NCBI GenBank assembly: GCA_947630375.1
Contig: CANRHH010000001.1
Coordinates: 1-64,000, forward strand
DNA from: an uncultured Oscillospiraceae bacterium
GTDB taxonomy: Bacteria; Bacillota; Clostridia; Oscillospirales; Oscillospiraceae
DNA length: 64,000 nucleotides
Reading direction: 5' to 3'
In this document: positions 1 to 10,433 of the stretch, in pieces
Numbering within the stretch: the first letter of the stretch is position 1
Layout of the letters: each line of letters starts with the position of its first letter
Notes under the pieces: generated by a model
What the model saw: the letters and a program-made list of their open reading frames with translations, nothing else
Database searches by the model: none
Told to the model about the DNA's origin: nothing
Made by a program: the position numbers and the translations under genes

Positions 1-765
1 AAAATCATCGTCGGAGCCGGAGAAGTCCAGCAGGACCATGTCGTCATAGGCGGCGCAGGCGCCCATGGCGGTGGGCATGTCGGTGCAGATGAAGTCCACC
101 ATGCCGGTCTCCAGAGCCATGAGCATGGCGGGCGCGGTCTCGGCGGCAGTCTGGATATCGGCGCCCTCGATCTGGGGCAGCATGGAGTCATACCAGATGG
201 TGGCGATCTGGGCGGTGCAGGAGCCGCCGCCCAGGTCGGCCAGGCCCTTGGCGGAAGCGTAGGGGCTGTCCTTGGTGGTGACGCAGACGATGGAGGCGTA
301 GAAGTAGGGGCCAGCAAAATCCACCATCTCGGAGCGCTCCTCCGTCATGGACTGGCCGGCAATCACCGCGTCATACAGGCCGGTCTGGACGCCGGGCACC
401 AGGGAGTCCCAGTCGGTGCGGATGACCTCCAGGTCCCAGCCGTTGGCCTCGCAGATCTTCTTGGCGATCATCACATCGTAGCCGTTGGCATATTCGTTGG
501 TGCCGGAGATGGGGACAGCGCCGTTGGAGTCGTCAGCCTGGGTCCAGTTGTAGGGGGCGTAGGCACACTCCATGGCGATGGTCAACACCCCGTCCTCCAG
601 GCCGGGGATGGCAGCGGCCTCTTCCGCGGGGGCTTCCGCGGCGGGGGGTTCTTCAGCCGGGGCCTCAGTGGCCGGGGCTTCGGTGGCGGCGGGGACATTT
701 CCGCCGCAGGCGGCCAGGCACAGGACCATGGCCAGGGTCATCAGTAGGGCAAGTGTTCTTCTCAT
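1..765 (-). CDS. Solute-binding lipoprotein of an amino-acid-type ABC importer (partial)
   Basis: The reading frame starts at an ATG at 765 after a good ribosome site (AAGGAG) and runs off the left edge, so only the first 255 residues are present. A lipoprotein signal peptide ends in the lipobox LAAC with Cys20, followed by an Ala/Glu/Pro/Thr-rich linker of about 30 residues. The mature part (ECAYAPYNW, then a DWDSLVPG stretch) looks like the periplasmic-binding fold used for polar amino acids (SBP_bac_3). It would capture a substrate outside the membrane for an ABC permease. No permease or ATPase lies next to it inside the window; partners may lie to the left. The substrate cannot be told from sequence. 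Confidence 0.85.
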   Translation of the reverse strand, partial: MRRTLALLMTLAMVLCLAACGGNVPAATEAPATEAPAEEPPAAEAPAEEAAAIPGLEDGVLTIAMECAYAPYNWTQADDSNGAVPISGTNEYANGYDVMIAKKICEANGWDLEVIRTDWDSLVPGVQTGLYDAVIAGQSMTEERSEMVDFAGPYFYASIVCVTTKDSPYASAKGLADLGGGSCTAQIATIWYDSMLPQIEGADIQTAAETAPAMLMALETGMVDFICTDMPTAMGACAAYDDMVLLDFSGSDDDF

Positions 766-1321
766 TTTGTTCTCCTTCTTTTCCTCTCATCAGAGGCTGC
801 CGGCTTTTTCCCGCCGGCCCGGATAGTAAAAAATCGAACCGCTTTGTCAAGCGGTCCGTACCAATCAGATATGCCCCGACGGGCTATCCTAACAGCTATT
901 GACAGCGCTCCACAAATACATGTGACAGTCCGGCGGATGTTCTCCGACGGCCCAGCACCGAAGCGGCAGGCCCTCCTCGATGCTTCGGCGGCGTTCCCTT
1001 TCCCGCCCGGCGGCTGCCTGGCCTTGCCGGAGGGTACTGATGAAAACCGCGCCTCTATCTCAGCGATTCAATTTTGACTGGAGTTTACCACCCGGAAAAG
1101 CCCCTGTCAATACTTTAGCTCGCTAAATGCGAACATTTGTAGACTTGCAAAAAGTTTTTTCTCTCTGTCTGTTTTTTTCTGGGTATTTCGCCCGGGCTTC
1201 GGCCCTCTATTCGGCCTTTTCCCTTCCTTTGGAACAGCTTCCGCGCCGGATACAGGAACAGCGGTATCCCGATCAGGCCGATCACCAGAAGATCCAGCGG
1301 CCTTTTCAATACGGCAGCCGT
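766..1321. other. Intergenic region of about 550 bases without a convincing gene
   Basis: Apart from the promoter and a GC-rich leader hairpin near 800-822 for the left gene, this stretch holds no gene I can support. A 64-codon TTG-initiated minus-strand frame (1115-1309) begins with one hydrophobic stretch but has no ribosome site. The part next to the cardiolipin synthase stop contains T-rich runs (about 1145-1190) that could serve termination, without a clear hairpin. Confidence 0.5.
822..850 (-). promoter_or_regulatory. Candidate sigma-A promoter of the solute-binding protein gene
   Basis: On the minus strand TTGACA (845-850) is followed after 16 bases by TACTAT (823-828). The -35 box is perfect and the -10 box matches four of six. 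A small hairpin (ACCGCTT/AAGCGGT) overlaps the -35. Confidence 0.45.
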
Positions 1322-2911
1322 TTACAGCAGCGGCGCGATGACCTTCATGATCAGCCCGGCCAGCTTCACGGAGAGCTTCTCCTTCTTCAGGGTCTCCGGG
1401 CCGGCTTGGCGGCACTGGGCAAAAGTGGCGTCAAAATCGGCGCGGATGTCCGGCAGGCAGGCGCTGCCGTAGAGGTACACGGCGCACTCGAAATGGTGGT
1501 ACAGGCTCCGGTAGTCCAGGTTGATGGTGCCCACCACCGCCTCCCGTCCGTCGCAGAGGAAGGTCTTGGAATGGACAAAGCCGGGCGTATACTCATAGAT
1601 CTTCACCCCGGAGCGGAACAGGGCGTCATAGTGGGTCTTGGCCAGGGCGTAGGGCAGCTTCTTGTCCGGGATGCCGGGCAGGATCAGCCGCACGTCCACC
1701 CCCCGCTCGGCGGCAAATTTGATGGCCGTCTCCATCTCTCCGTCCAGGATCAGGTAGGGGGTCATGATGTAGATATAATCCCGGGCCCGGTTGAGCATAT
1801 CCAGGTACACCCATTCGCCCACCCGCTCGTCGTCCAGGGGGCAGTCCCCATAGGGCAGCACATAGCCCGCCGCCGACGGCTGGGGGTCGGCCGGCTGGGA
1901 CAGGTAGTCCCCATAGTCCGGCTCCTTGTCGCTCAGGCACCACATCTTCAAAAACATCATGGTAAAGCTGCGCACGCCCTCGCCCTGGAGCATGATGCCG
2001 TTATCCTTCCAGTGGCCGAAGCGGTGGGTCCGGTTGATGTACTCGTCGGCCAAGTTGATCCCGCCGGTAAAGGCCACCTTCCCGTCGATCACCAGGATCT
2101 TCCGGTGGTCCCGGTAGTTATAGAGGGTGGAAACAAAGGGGGTGATGGGGGTGAAGGTCCGGCACTGGATGCCCAGGCCCGCCAGGCGCTTGGGATAGCT
2201 GTGGGGCAGGCAGGAAAACTCGCAGGTGCCGTCGTACATCAGGCGCACTTCCACCCCCTGGGCGGCTTTCCGGGCCAGGATCTCCAGCACGCGGCCCCAC
2301 ATGAGCCCCTCGTCCACGATGAAATACTCCAAGAAGATGAACTTTTCCGCCTTTTCCAGCTGGACCAGCAGCTCCTCAAAATAGTCCTCCCCGATGGGGA
2401 AATACTTGGTCTCCGTCCCGGCGCAGACCGGGTGACAGCCGGTGCGGCGCAGATAGCGGGCCAGGCCCGCCGCCTCCGGCGCCTGGGCCTCAAAGCGGCG
2501 CAGCGTCTCCTCGTCCTGGGGCAGCTTCTCCATGGCGTCCCGGGTGCGGTCCATGAACCGGTCCCGCATGATCCGGTGGCCGATGTCGCTGCGGGTGTAG
2601 AGCAGCAGCAGGGCCCCGAACACCGGGGAAATGACCATGGCCGCCATCCAGGTGATCTTGGAGGTGGGGTCGATATGGCTGTTGATCAGATACAGGGCCA
2701 TGCCCGCGCTGAAAAGCAGGGACGCCGCGTAATAGTGCAGGAAAAATTCCCTGTAGTAGTGCAGCACCACGGCCACCAGCCCCACCTGGATCAGGATCAG
2801 CACCGCCAGCAGCCCGGCCCGGCTGAACAGCATCCGGGACAGACCCCGGCGGCCCTTCTTCAGCAGATTCAGCCCCGTATTCTCCTGTACGTAGCCGTCC
2901 GTGCCCTTCAT
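1322..2911 (-). CDS. cls: Cardiolipin synthase (phospholipase D superfamily)
   Basis: This 529-residue membrane enzyme would join two phosphatidylglycerol molecules into cardiolipin plus glycerol. Two hydrophobic helices lie near residues 33-52 and 60-78, with a further hydrophobic patch near 88-105. Two HKD catalytic motifs follow: HRKILVID (His269, Lys271, Asp276) and HSKTFLCD near residue 459, the arrangement expected for bacterial Cls of about 480-530 residues. The gene stands alone, divergent from the hydrolase at 3060, and has its own strong promoter at 3006-3034. The start at 2911 gives the usual N-terminus. Family assignment is firm; which Cls paralogue it is cannot be told. Confidence 0.93.
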   Translation of the reverse strand: MKGTDGYVQENTGLNLLKKGRRGLSRMLFSRAGLLAVLILIQVGLVAVVLHYYREFFLHYYAASLLFSAGMALYLINSHIDPTSKITWMAAMVISPVFGALLLLYTRSDIGHRIMRDRFMDRTRDAMEKLPQDEETLRRFEAQAPEAAGLARYLRRTGCHPVCAGTETKYFPIGEDYFEELLVQLEKAEKFIFLEYFIVDEGLMWGRVLEILARKAAQGVEVRLMYDGTCEFSCLPHSYPKRLAGLGIQCRTFTPITPFVSTLYNYRDHRKILVIDGKVAFTGGINLADEYINRTHRFGHWKDNGIMLQGEGVRSFTMMFLKMWCLSDKEPDYGDYLSQPADPQPSAAGYVLPYGDCPLDDERVGEWVYLDMLNRARDYIYIMTPYLILDGEMETAIKFAAERGVDVRLILPGIPDKKLPYALAKTHYDALFRSGVKIYEYTPGFVHSKTFLCDGREAVVGTINLDYRSLYHHFECAVYLYGSACLPDIRADFDATFAQCRQAGPETLKKEKLSVKLAGLIMKVIAPLL

Positions 2912-3005
2912 GGGTCCCCTCCGCGCCCTCTGTAAATGGCAGCCGCCCTATCTTGACGGCAGGCCCAAAAGAGGGTAGAATATTTTTCATAAAAGTTCAT
3001 TTTTC

Positions 3006-3034
3006 AGTATAGCGCTTTTTGCCCGCCGCGTCAA
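3006..3034 (-). promoter_or_regulatory. Sigma-A promoter of cls
   Basis: Minus strand: TTGACG (3029-3034), 17-base spacer, TATACT (3006-3011). Both boxes match five of six consensus bases. Confidence 0.75.
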
Positions 3035-3059
3035 GCAGAGGGCGGAACAGGAGAAGATC

Positions 3060-3995
3060 ATGCGTAAATTCTTTCCGGCGGCCCTGCCGGTCATCCTCCC
3101 GGCCGGGGGCGCTCTATCCCTGTACCTGGCCTATAAAAGGGCCTTTCTCAACCCGCCTCCCCACCGGGAGGACCCGTATAAGCTGCCCCGCAGCGAGCAG
3201 TACCAGCGCAACCGGGAGGAGATGCTCTCTCTGATCCGGGAATTTGACCGGATCCCCTACGAGAAAGTTTACATAACTTCTTATGACGGGCTGCGGCTCT
3301 TTGGCCGCTACTACCATGTAAAGGACGGGGCGCCCCTGCAGATCCAGTTCCACGGCTACCGGGGCACCGCCATGCGGGACTTCTGCGGCGGGAACAAGCT
3401 GGCCCGGGAGGCTGGGCTGAACACCTTGGTGGTAGACCAGCGGGCCCACGGGCAGAGCCAGGGCAGCGCCATCACCATGGGCATCCGGGAGCGGCAGGAC
3501 TGTCTGTCCTGGGCCCGCTACGCGGCGGACCGTTTCGGCCCGGAGACTCCCATCACCCTGGCGGGGGTGTCCATGGGGGCGGCCACGGTGCTCATGGCCT
3601 CGGACCTGCCCCTGCCGGAGAACGTCCGGGGCATTATGGCCGACTGCCCTTATGCCTCGCCGGAGGGCATCATCCAGGACGTACTGGGGAAAATGAAGCT
3701 CCCGCCCAGGCTGTTCTATCCCCTGCTGTCCCTGGCCGCCCGGATCTACGGGGACTTCCGGCTGGAGTCCGCCTCGGCCCTGGAGTCGGTGCGGCGGACC
3801 AGGCTGCCCATCCTGCTCATCCACGGAGAGGAGGACTGCTTTGTGCCCTGCGGCATGAGCCGGGAGCTGGCCGCCGCCGGCGGGGACAAGGTGACGCTGG
3901 CCACCTTTCCCGGCGCGGGCCACGGCCTGAGCTTCATAGAGGACCGGGCCCGCTATGCCGCCCTGGTCTCGGATTTTCTGGCAAAGGTATTATAA
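3060..3995 (+). CDS. Alpha/beta hydrolase with N-terminal membrane anchor
   Basis: This 311-residue protein has one N-terminal hydrophobic segment (about residues 6-25) and then an alpha/beta-hydrolase fold. The nucleophile elbow is GVSMG with Ser171, the likely acid is Asp259 in HGEED, and the likely base is His288 in GAGHG. The stretch FHGYRGTAMRDF resembles the oxyanion region of the BAAT/acyl-CoA thioester hydrolase-like and Bem46-like families. A ribosome site (AGGAG) precedes the ATG. It would act as a membrane-associated esterase or related hydrolase; the substrate is unknown. It converges on the frameshifted methyltransferase and shares a two-way terminator with it. Confidence 0.85.
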   Translation: MRKFFPAALPVILPAGGALSLYLAYKRAFLNPPPHREDPYKLPRSEQYQRNREEMLSLIREFDRIPYEKVYITSYDGLRLFGRYYHVKDGAPLQIQFHGYRGTAMRDFCGGNKLAREAGLNTLVVDQRAHGQSQGSAITMGIRERQDCLSWARYAADRFGPETPITLAGVSMGAATVLMASDLPLPENVRGIMADCPYASPEGIIQDVLGKMKLPPRLFYPLLSLAARIYGDFRLESASALESVRRTRLPILLIHGEEDCFVPCGMSRELAAAGGDKVTLATFPGAGHGLSFIEDRARYAALVSDFLAKVL

Positions 3996-3997
3996 CC

Positions 3998-4037
3998 AAA
4001 AATCTGCCCTGCTGTATGCACAGCAGGGCAGATTTTT
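3998..4037. terminator. Two-way terminator between convergent genes
   Basis: A perfect 18-bp inverted repeat (3998-4015 and 4020-4037) with loop ATGC has an A-run at its left end and a T-run at its right end, so it can terminate both strands. Its right arm overlaps the stop codon of the minus-strand gene. Confidence 0.85.
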
Positions 4038-5186
4038 ACAGATCCTCCGTCAGACGCAGCAGGGTCTGCTCAAAGCCGTAGCGGCCGGCCAGCTCCCGGG
4101 CCCGGGTCCGGCCCGCCGTCCCCTTCCGGCCGGTGCGGCGGGCGCGGATCATCAGATTTTTGGGCGAGTGTTCAAAGTCCGTAAACTCGATCAGGTCCGT
4201 CTTATAGCCCAGATCCTCCAGGATCTCACAGCGGATCACATCGGTGAGCAAGGCGCTCATGCGCTCCTTGACGATGCCGTATTTCAAAAAGATGTCCAGC
4301 TCCCCGCCCCTGCGGATCCCGTTGTTGATCTCATGCTGGCAGCAGGGCACGGAAAAGATGTATGCCGCCCCTTCTCGATCGCGGTGTGCAGCGCGTAGTC
4401 CGTGGCGGTGTCGCAGGCGTGGAGGGTGACCACCATGTCCACCTTTTCGCCGTAGAGCGCGTCCCGGCTCACGTCGGCGCAGACGAAGCGCAGCCCCTCA
4501 TAGCCGTATTTTTGGGCGATCCGGTTGCAGTTTTCCACCACGTCCGCCTTCAGGTCATAGCCGATGATCCGGGCCCGGAGCCCCCGCTTCACCGCCAGGT
4601 AGTAATAGAGGATAAAGGTCAGATAGGACTTGCCGCAGCCGAAGTCCAGGACCGTGATCTCCTCCAGGCCGCTGCCGGCCAGGGCCTGGTCCACCAGCTC
4701 CACAAAGCGGTTGATCTGCTTATACTTGTCGTACCGGGCTTTGACCACCCGGAAGTCCGGGGTGAACACGCCCAGATCCACCAGAGCCGGGATGTTCTCC
4801 CCCTCCCGGAGGAGATAGGCCTTCTCCCGGTCGTGCTCCCGGCTGTCCCCGCCGGGGCGTGGGACGCTGGCCCGGCCGGTGCGCTTATAGCGGCCGTTTC
4901 GCCGGAGGCTGTACTGGGCGCTCTCACCGGCTGTGGCAAGGAGAGCCTGCCGGTAGCGGCCGTCCAGCTCGGCGGCGAAAAAGCGCAGCAGCTCCTCCCC
5001 GTTTAGGTTCCGGTGAAAGGCCTTGTTGTCCTGCAAACGCTCCACCTGGTACAGCCTTTGGTTTTTCACCCGTATGGGCCGGATATTCACCCGCTCCGGC
5101 AGCTCCGGGGCCAGCGGCTGGCTCAGCACCGCCTTGCTCAGGCTCTCCAGAGCCGCTTCCAGCTCCATCGTCAGCGTACATTCCAT
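4036..5186 (-). pseudogene. Class I SAM-dependent methyltransferase, disrupted by a one-base frameshift
   Basis: Two minus-strand frames form one protein. The first (5186 to about 4370) carries the SAM-binding motif DFGCGKSYLTF and continues through HACDTATDYALHTAIEKG. The second frame then continues with AAYIFSVPCCQHEINN down to the stop at 4036. The junction is at a run of four C on the plus strand (4368-4371); one extra base would restore a protein of roughly 380 residues. The HACDTATD and PCCQHE signatures match a methyltransferase family related to GSTCD/METTL25-type proteins; its substrate is unclear. It lies 9 bases downstream of rsmI in the same operon. Either the gene is broken or the assembly has a homopolymer error. 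Confidence 0.8.
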
Positions 5187-5195
5187 AGCTCCACC

Positions 5196-6074
5196 TCAGT
5201 CAAAGAGCTTTTTCAGCCGCAGGGAGGCGGCCTTCAGCTCGTTTTTGCTGTAGGAGTTGTTCTCGTCGGCCAGGACGGCGGCCACCGCATCCTTCATATT
5301 CTCCGCGCCGGCCACCAGGGCGTCCACCAGCAGGGCCTCGGGAGAGACCAGATGCTCCTCCCGGTTGAACACATAGTCCTCCTCCACCTCCAGCACCACG
5401 GCGTACTCGCCCTTGTCGTAATTGCCCTTGGCCAGCAGCTGCTCCTTCACCTGGGCGGGGGTACCCCGGAAGCAGGTCTCGTGGAGCTTGGTCAAATCGT
5501 TGCAGAGGCAGAGGCGGCAGCGGGCCTCCTGCTCCAGCAGGAAGTCCACCAGCTCCATGATCCGCTTGGGGGATTCATACAGGGCAAAGGTCCGGGTGTC
5601 CCCCCGGCGCATCCGCTCCAGCAGCTTTTTCCGCTCCGGGTTCTCCCGGGGGAAGAAGCCGCAGAAGGTGAAGGACCTCAGGTCAAAGCCGGAGACGGAC
5701 AGGGCCGTCACCGCCGCGCAGCAGCCCGGCACGCCCACCACCCGGATCCCCGCCGCCACGGCGGCGTTCACCAGCTCGCTGCCCGGGTCGGAGACGCAGG
5801 GCGTGCCCGCGTCGGTGATGACCGCCACGCTCTTGCCCGCCTGGAGTTCCCGGATAAAGACCCCCGCCCGGCCGTGCTCGTTGAACTTGTGGTTGGAGAC
5901 CAGCTTGTTGCGGATCCCCAGCTTGTTGAGCAGCACCATGGAGCGGCGCGTGTCCTCGGCAGCGATGATATCCGCCTGCTCTAAGATCTTCGTCCCCCGG
6001 GGGGACATATCCCCCGCGTTGCCGATGGGGGTGGCCACGATATATAAAACGCCCGGCGTTTTTATCTCATCCAT
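5196..6074 (-). CDS. rsmI: 16S rRNA (cytidine1402-2'-O)-methyltransferase RsmI
   Basis: This 292-residue enzyme would use SAM to methylate the 2'-hydroxyl of C1402 in 16S rRNA, in the decoding centre. Visible family signatures are LYIVATPIGNAGDMSPR near the N-terminus, AEDTRRS, and TDAGTPCVSDPG, all typical of the tetrapyrrole-methylase-like RsmI fold. I chose the ATG at 6074 because the protein then begins MDEIKTPG at the usual point; an upstream in-frame start at 6110 falls inside the -10 box. The first gene of a short operon with the frameshifted methyltransferase, it is divergent from the M20 amidohydrolase. Confidence 0.95.
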   Translation of the reverse strand: MDEIKTPGVLYIVATPIGNAGDMSPRGTKILEQADIIAAEDTRRSMVLLNKLGIRNKLVSNHKFNEHGRAGVFIRELQAGKSVAVITDAGTPCVSDPGSELVNAAVAAGIRVVGVPGCCAAVTALSVSGFDLRSFTFCGFFPRENPERKKLLERMRRGDTRTFALYESPKRIMELVDFLLEQEARCRLCLCNDLTKLHETCFRGTPAQVKEQLLAKGNYDKGEYAVVLEVEEDYVFNREEHLVSPEALLVDALVAGAENMKDAVAAVLADENNSYSKNELKAASLRLKKLFD

Positions 6075-6108
6075 CGTTTTCCCGCCTGTCTGTGTTAGGA
6101 TGGAAACC

Positions 6109-6137
6109 ATTATAGCTTACCGGCGCCTTTTTTACAA
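6109..6137 (-). promoter_or_regulatory. Sigma-A promoter of rsmI
   Basis: Minus strand: TTGTAA (6132-6137), 17-base spacer, TATAAT (6109-6114). Confidence 0.75.
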
Positions 6138-6164
6138 GAGCCGGCGGAAAAAGCGCCGATCTCG

Positions 6165-6193
6165 TTGACTGTTTCTGGAAAAGCGTATATAAT
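6165..6193 (+). promoter_or_regulatory. Sigma-A promoter of the M20 amidohydrolase gene
   Basis: TTGACT (6165-6170), 17-base spacer, TATAAT (6188-6193); eleven of twelve consensus bases match. Confidence 0.85.
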
Positions 6194-6250
6194 GGAGCTA
6201 TGGAAAACCGAAAGTAAACCGCCGCTTTGCGGCGGAGAAGGAGGACGCAT

Positions 6251-7426
6251 ATGAACTACTATGACCGGGCGCTGGCCCTGATGGAGGAGCTCCGGGAAAA
6301 CCGGCGGTATTTCCACACCAATGCCGAGGTGGGCCTGCACATGCCCAAGACCAAGGCTTACGTGATGGACAAGCTCCGGCAGTACGGCCTGGAGCCCAAG
6401 GAATGCGGAGAGGGCGTCACCGCCACGGTGGGCCGCGGCGGCAAGACCATTCTCCTCCGGGCGGATATGGACGCGCTTCCCATGGCCGAGGAGAGCGGCC
6501 TGCCCTATGCCTGCCCCACCGGGGAGCAGGCCCACGCCTGCGGGCACGACTGCCACGCGGCCATGCTGCTCACCGCCGCCAAGCTTCTGAAGGAGGACGA
6601 GGCGCAGCTGGGCGGCACGGTGAAGTTCATGTTCCAGCCCGCGGAGGAGACCTTCGAGGGCAGCAAGAACATGATCTCCCACGGCCTTTTAGAGGACCCC
6701 AAGCCCGACGCGGCCCTGGCCTATCATGTGGGCGCCGGCAAGATCCCTGTGGGGCTGTACATGTATAACGGCAACAGCACCATGATGTTCTCCACCGACA
6801 TTTTCAAGATCACCGTCCACGGCAAAGGGGCCCACGGGGCCTATCCCCACCAGTCCATCGACCCCATCAACATCGCCGTGCATATCTACCTGGCCCTCCA
6901 GGAGCTGATCGCCCGGGAGAGCAATCCCCAGGACGCCTGCCTGCTCACCGTGGGCCAGCTGACCGCCGGCTCCGCCGCCAACATCATCCCCGACACCGCC
7001 GTGCTCCAGGGCACCATCCGCACCAATCAGAAGGCGGCCCGGGAGAAGCTGTGCCGTCGGCTGCAGGAGGTCTCCGTGGGCATCGCCGCCGCCTACGGCG
7101 GCACCGCCGAGCCCGAGTTTATCCGGGGCGTGCCTCCCCTGGTGTGCGACAAGGCCTTTACCGAGACCGTGGTGGGCTACATGAAGGAGCTGCCCGTCCC
7201 CAACGCCTTTGGCTATCCCGATGTGACCGCCTCCGCCTCGGACGACTTTGCCTGGGTGGCCGAGCAGGTGCCCAGCTGCTTCATGTACCTGTCCTCCGGC
7301 TTTGCCGACGAGCGGGGCAACTACGAGGCCCACAACCCCAAGGTCCAGTTTGACGAGAATGTGCTGCCGGTAGGCGCCGCCTATCTGGCCCACTGCGCCT
7401 CCCGCTGGCTGGCCGACAACAAATAA
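6251..7426 (+). CDS. M20-family metallo-amidohydrolase (N-acyl-amino-acid/hippurate hydrolase type)
   Basis: This 391-residue cytoplasmic enzyme belongs to the M20D family, which cleaves N-acyl amino acids (hippurate, indole-3-acetyl or N-acetyl amino acids) to a carboxylate and a free amino acid. Metal and catalytic signatures are CGHDCH (Cys97-His102), PAEET (Glu132-Glu133) and YHVGAG; the lid domain with GAHGAYPHQ follows in the middle. The start at 6251 has a strong ribosome site (GGAGG) six bases upstream. It is a single-gene unit with its own promoter and terminator. The exact acyl substrate cannot be read from sequence. Confidence 0.92.
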   Translation: MNYYDRALALMEELRENRRYFHTNAEVGLHMPKTKAYVMDKLRQYGLEPKECGEGVTATVGRGGKTILLRADMDALPMAEESGLPYACPTGEQAHACGHDCHAAMLLTAAKLLKEDEAQLGGTVKFMFQPAEETFEGSKNMISHGLLEDPKPDAALAYHVGAGKIPVGLYMYNGNSTMMFSTDIFKITVHGKGAHGAYPHQSIDPINIAVHIYLALQELIARESNPQDACLLTVGQLTAGSAANIIPDTAVLQGTIRTNQKAAREKLCRRLQEVSVGIAAAYGGTAEPEFIRGVPPLVCDKAFTETVVGYMKELPVPNAFGYPDVTASASDDFAWVAEQVPSCFMYLSSGFADERGNYEAHNPKVQFDENVLPVGAAYLAHCASRWLADNK

Positions 7427-7445
7427 TCTCAACTATATACCAAAG

Positions 7446-7478
7446 GGGCTGTAGCAAAATCTGTTTTTGCTACAGCCC
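7446..7478 (+). terminator. Terminator of the M20 amidohydrolase gene
   Basis: A 14-bp perfect stem (7446-7459 and 7465-7478, arm GGGCTGTAGCAAAA) is followed by TCTCTT. The stem sequence is close to hairpins at 7831 and 15099. Confidence 0.8.
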
Positions 7479-7652
7479 TCTCTTAATCTGCAAAATAGTT
7501 ATGCACCCTCATAGTCCCCTGGGCAATAAGATTTATGCCCTTAGGACCATGTATAGTAGCGCGTGCCGCCAGTGTAATGATTACTACCCAAAGAAGCATC
7601 GGGGTTTTCCCAAGGGGTCCGGGGATGCTGCCCCGGGGTCCTTTCTCTTAGG

Positions 7653-7690
7653 GTACCCTTCTCTTTCCGACAAGGGAAAGAGAAGGGTAC
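7653..7690. repeat. Dispersed hairpin, CCCTTCTCTTTCC type, copy 1
   Basis: A 16-bp stem (7653-7668 and 7675-7690) sits in the gene-free stretch between the M20 gene and atpC. The same stem core occurs at 36994-37029. Nearby (about 7758-7801) lies another nested pair: GTCAGCGGC/GCCGCTGAC followed by CTCCCCT/AGGGGAG. No gene is seen in 7480-7830. Confidence 0.6.
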
Positions 7691-7830
7691 TTAGCACCAA
7701 GAGACCAAACTTCTTCCCCGCTGGATTTCAAAATAGAAGTTCCGTCAACAACCCCTCTGTCAGCGGCAAAGCCGCTGACAGCTCCCCTTACACAGGGGAG
7801 CCAAGAACGGCTTTGGACATACACATTCAA

Positions 7831-7870
7831 AAGGGGCTATAGCTTAATTGCTACAGCCCCTTGCTTTTTT
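7831..7870. terminator. Terminator hairpin at the end of the ATP synthase operon
   Basis: A 13-bp stem with one mismatch (7831-7843 and 7850-7862) has a T6 run on the plus side and a short T run on the minus side. It ends a few bases from the atpC stop and may act in both directions. Confidence 0.75.
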
Positions 7871-8141
7871 ATTCGTTTTCCAATGCCTGGGCCGAGGCCA
7901 CCAGTACGGTCACTTCGTTGTGTTCCACGTTGGCAATGCCGGCGCCTACCCGGAAGCGGCCGGTCTCCTCCTGGCCGAAGCGGACACGCAGGACGCCGGG
8001 GACCACGGCGCAGAGCATGGGGGCGTGTCCGCTGAGGACGCCCACCGAGCCAAAGGCCGTGGGGATGTTCACATAGCTGACCTGCCGGTCTATCCGATCT
8101 CCCTCCTGGGAGACGATGCTGAGCTTGATCTTGTCCTCCAT
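7869..8141 (-). CDS. atpC: ATP synthase epsilon subunit, short form
   Basis: Only 90 residues long, against about 130-140 for most bacterial epsilon subunits. The N-terminal beta-sandwich that sits on the central stalk is intact (GSVGVLSGHAPMLCAVVPGVLRVRF; RFRVGAGIANVEHNEVTVLV). The protein stops right after it, so the C-terminal pair of helices, which binds ATP or inhibits rotation in other species, is missing. It is the last gene of the operon, 3 bases after atpD. The end is a natural stop next to a terminator, so truncation by frameshift is unlikely. Confidence 0.92.
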   Translation of the reverse strand: MEDKIKLSIVSQEGDRIDRQVSYVNIPTAFGSVGVLSGHAPMLCAVVPGVLRVRFGQEETGRFRVGAGIANVEHNEVTVLVASAQALENE

Positions 8142-8144
8142 GGC

Positions 8145-10407
<2,263 letters not shown>

Positions 10408-10433
10408 CTGTTCCGCCTCCCGCCTTTAAAAAC

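Noticed and set aside
1115..1309. 64-codon minus-strand frame with one hydrophobic stretch after cls
   Set aside because: It has a TTG start without a ribosome site and a low-complexity basic tail; there is not enough to call a gene.
1127..2935. 602-codon open frame on the plus strand opposite cls
   Set aside because: It is an antisense shadow of high-GC codon use; the cls frame has clear HKD motifs and a promoter. The same applies to long antisense frames opposite atpD (7848-9554), the alpha fusion (10542-11714), rsmI (5013-5984), citF (41573-43117) and the CitMHS gene (43299-44849).
7501..7842. 113-codon plus-strand frame between the M20 gene and atpC
   Set aside because: It runs through hairpin repeats and has no ribosome site or recognisable protein features.
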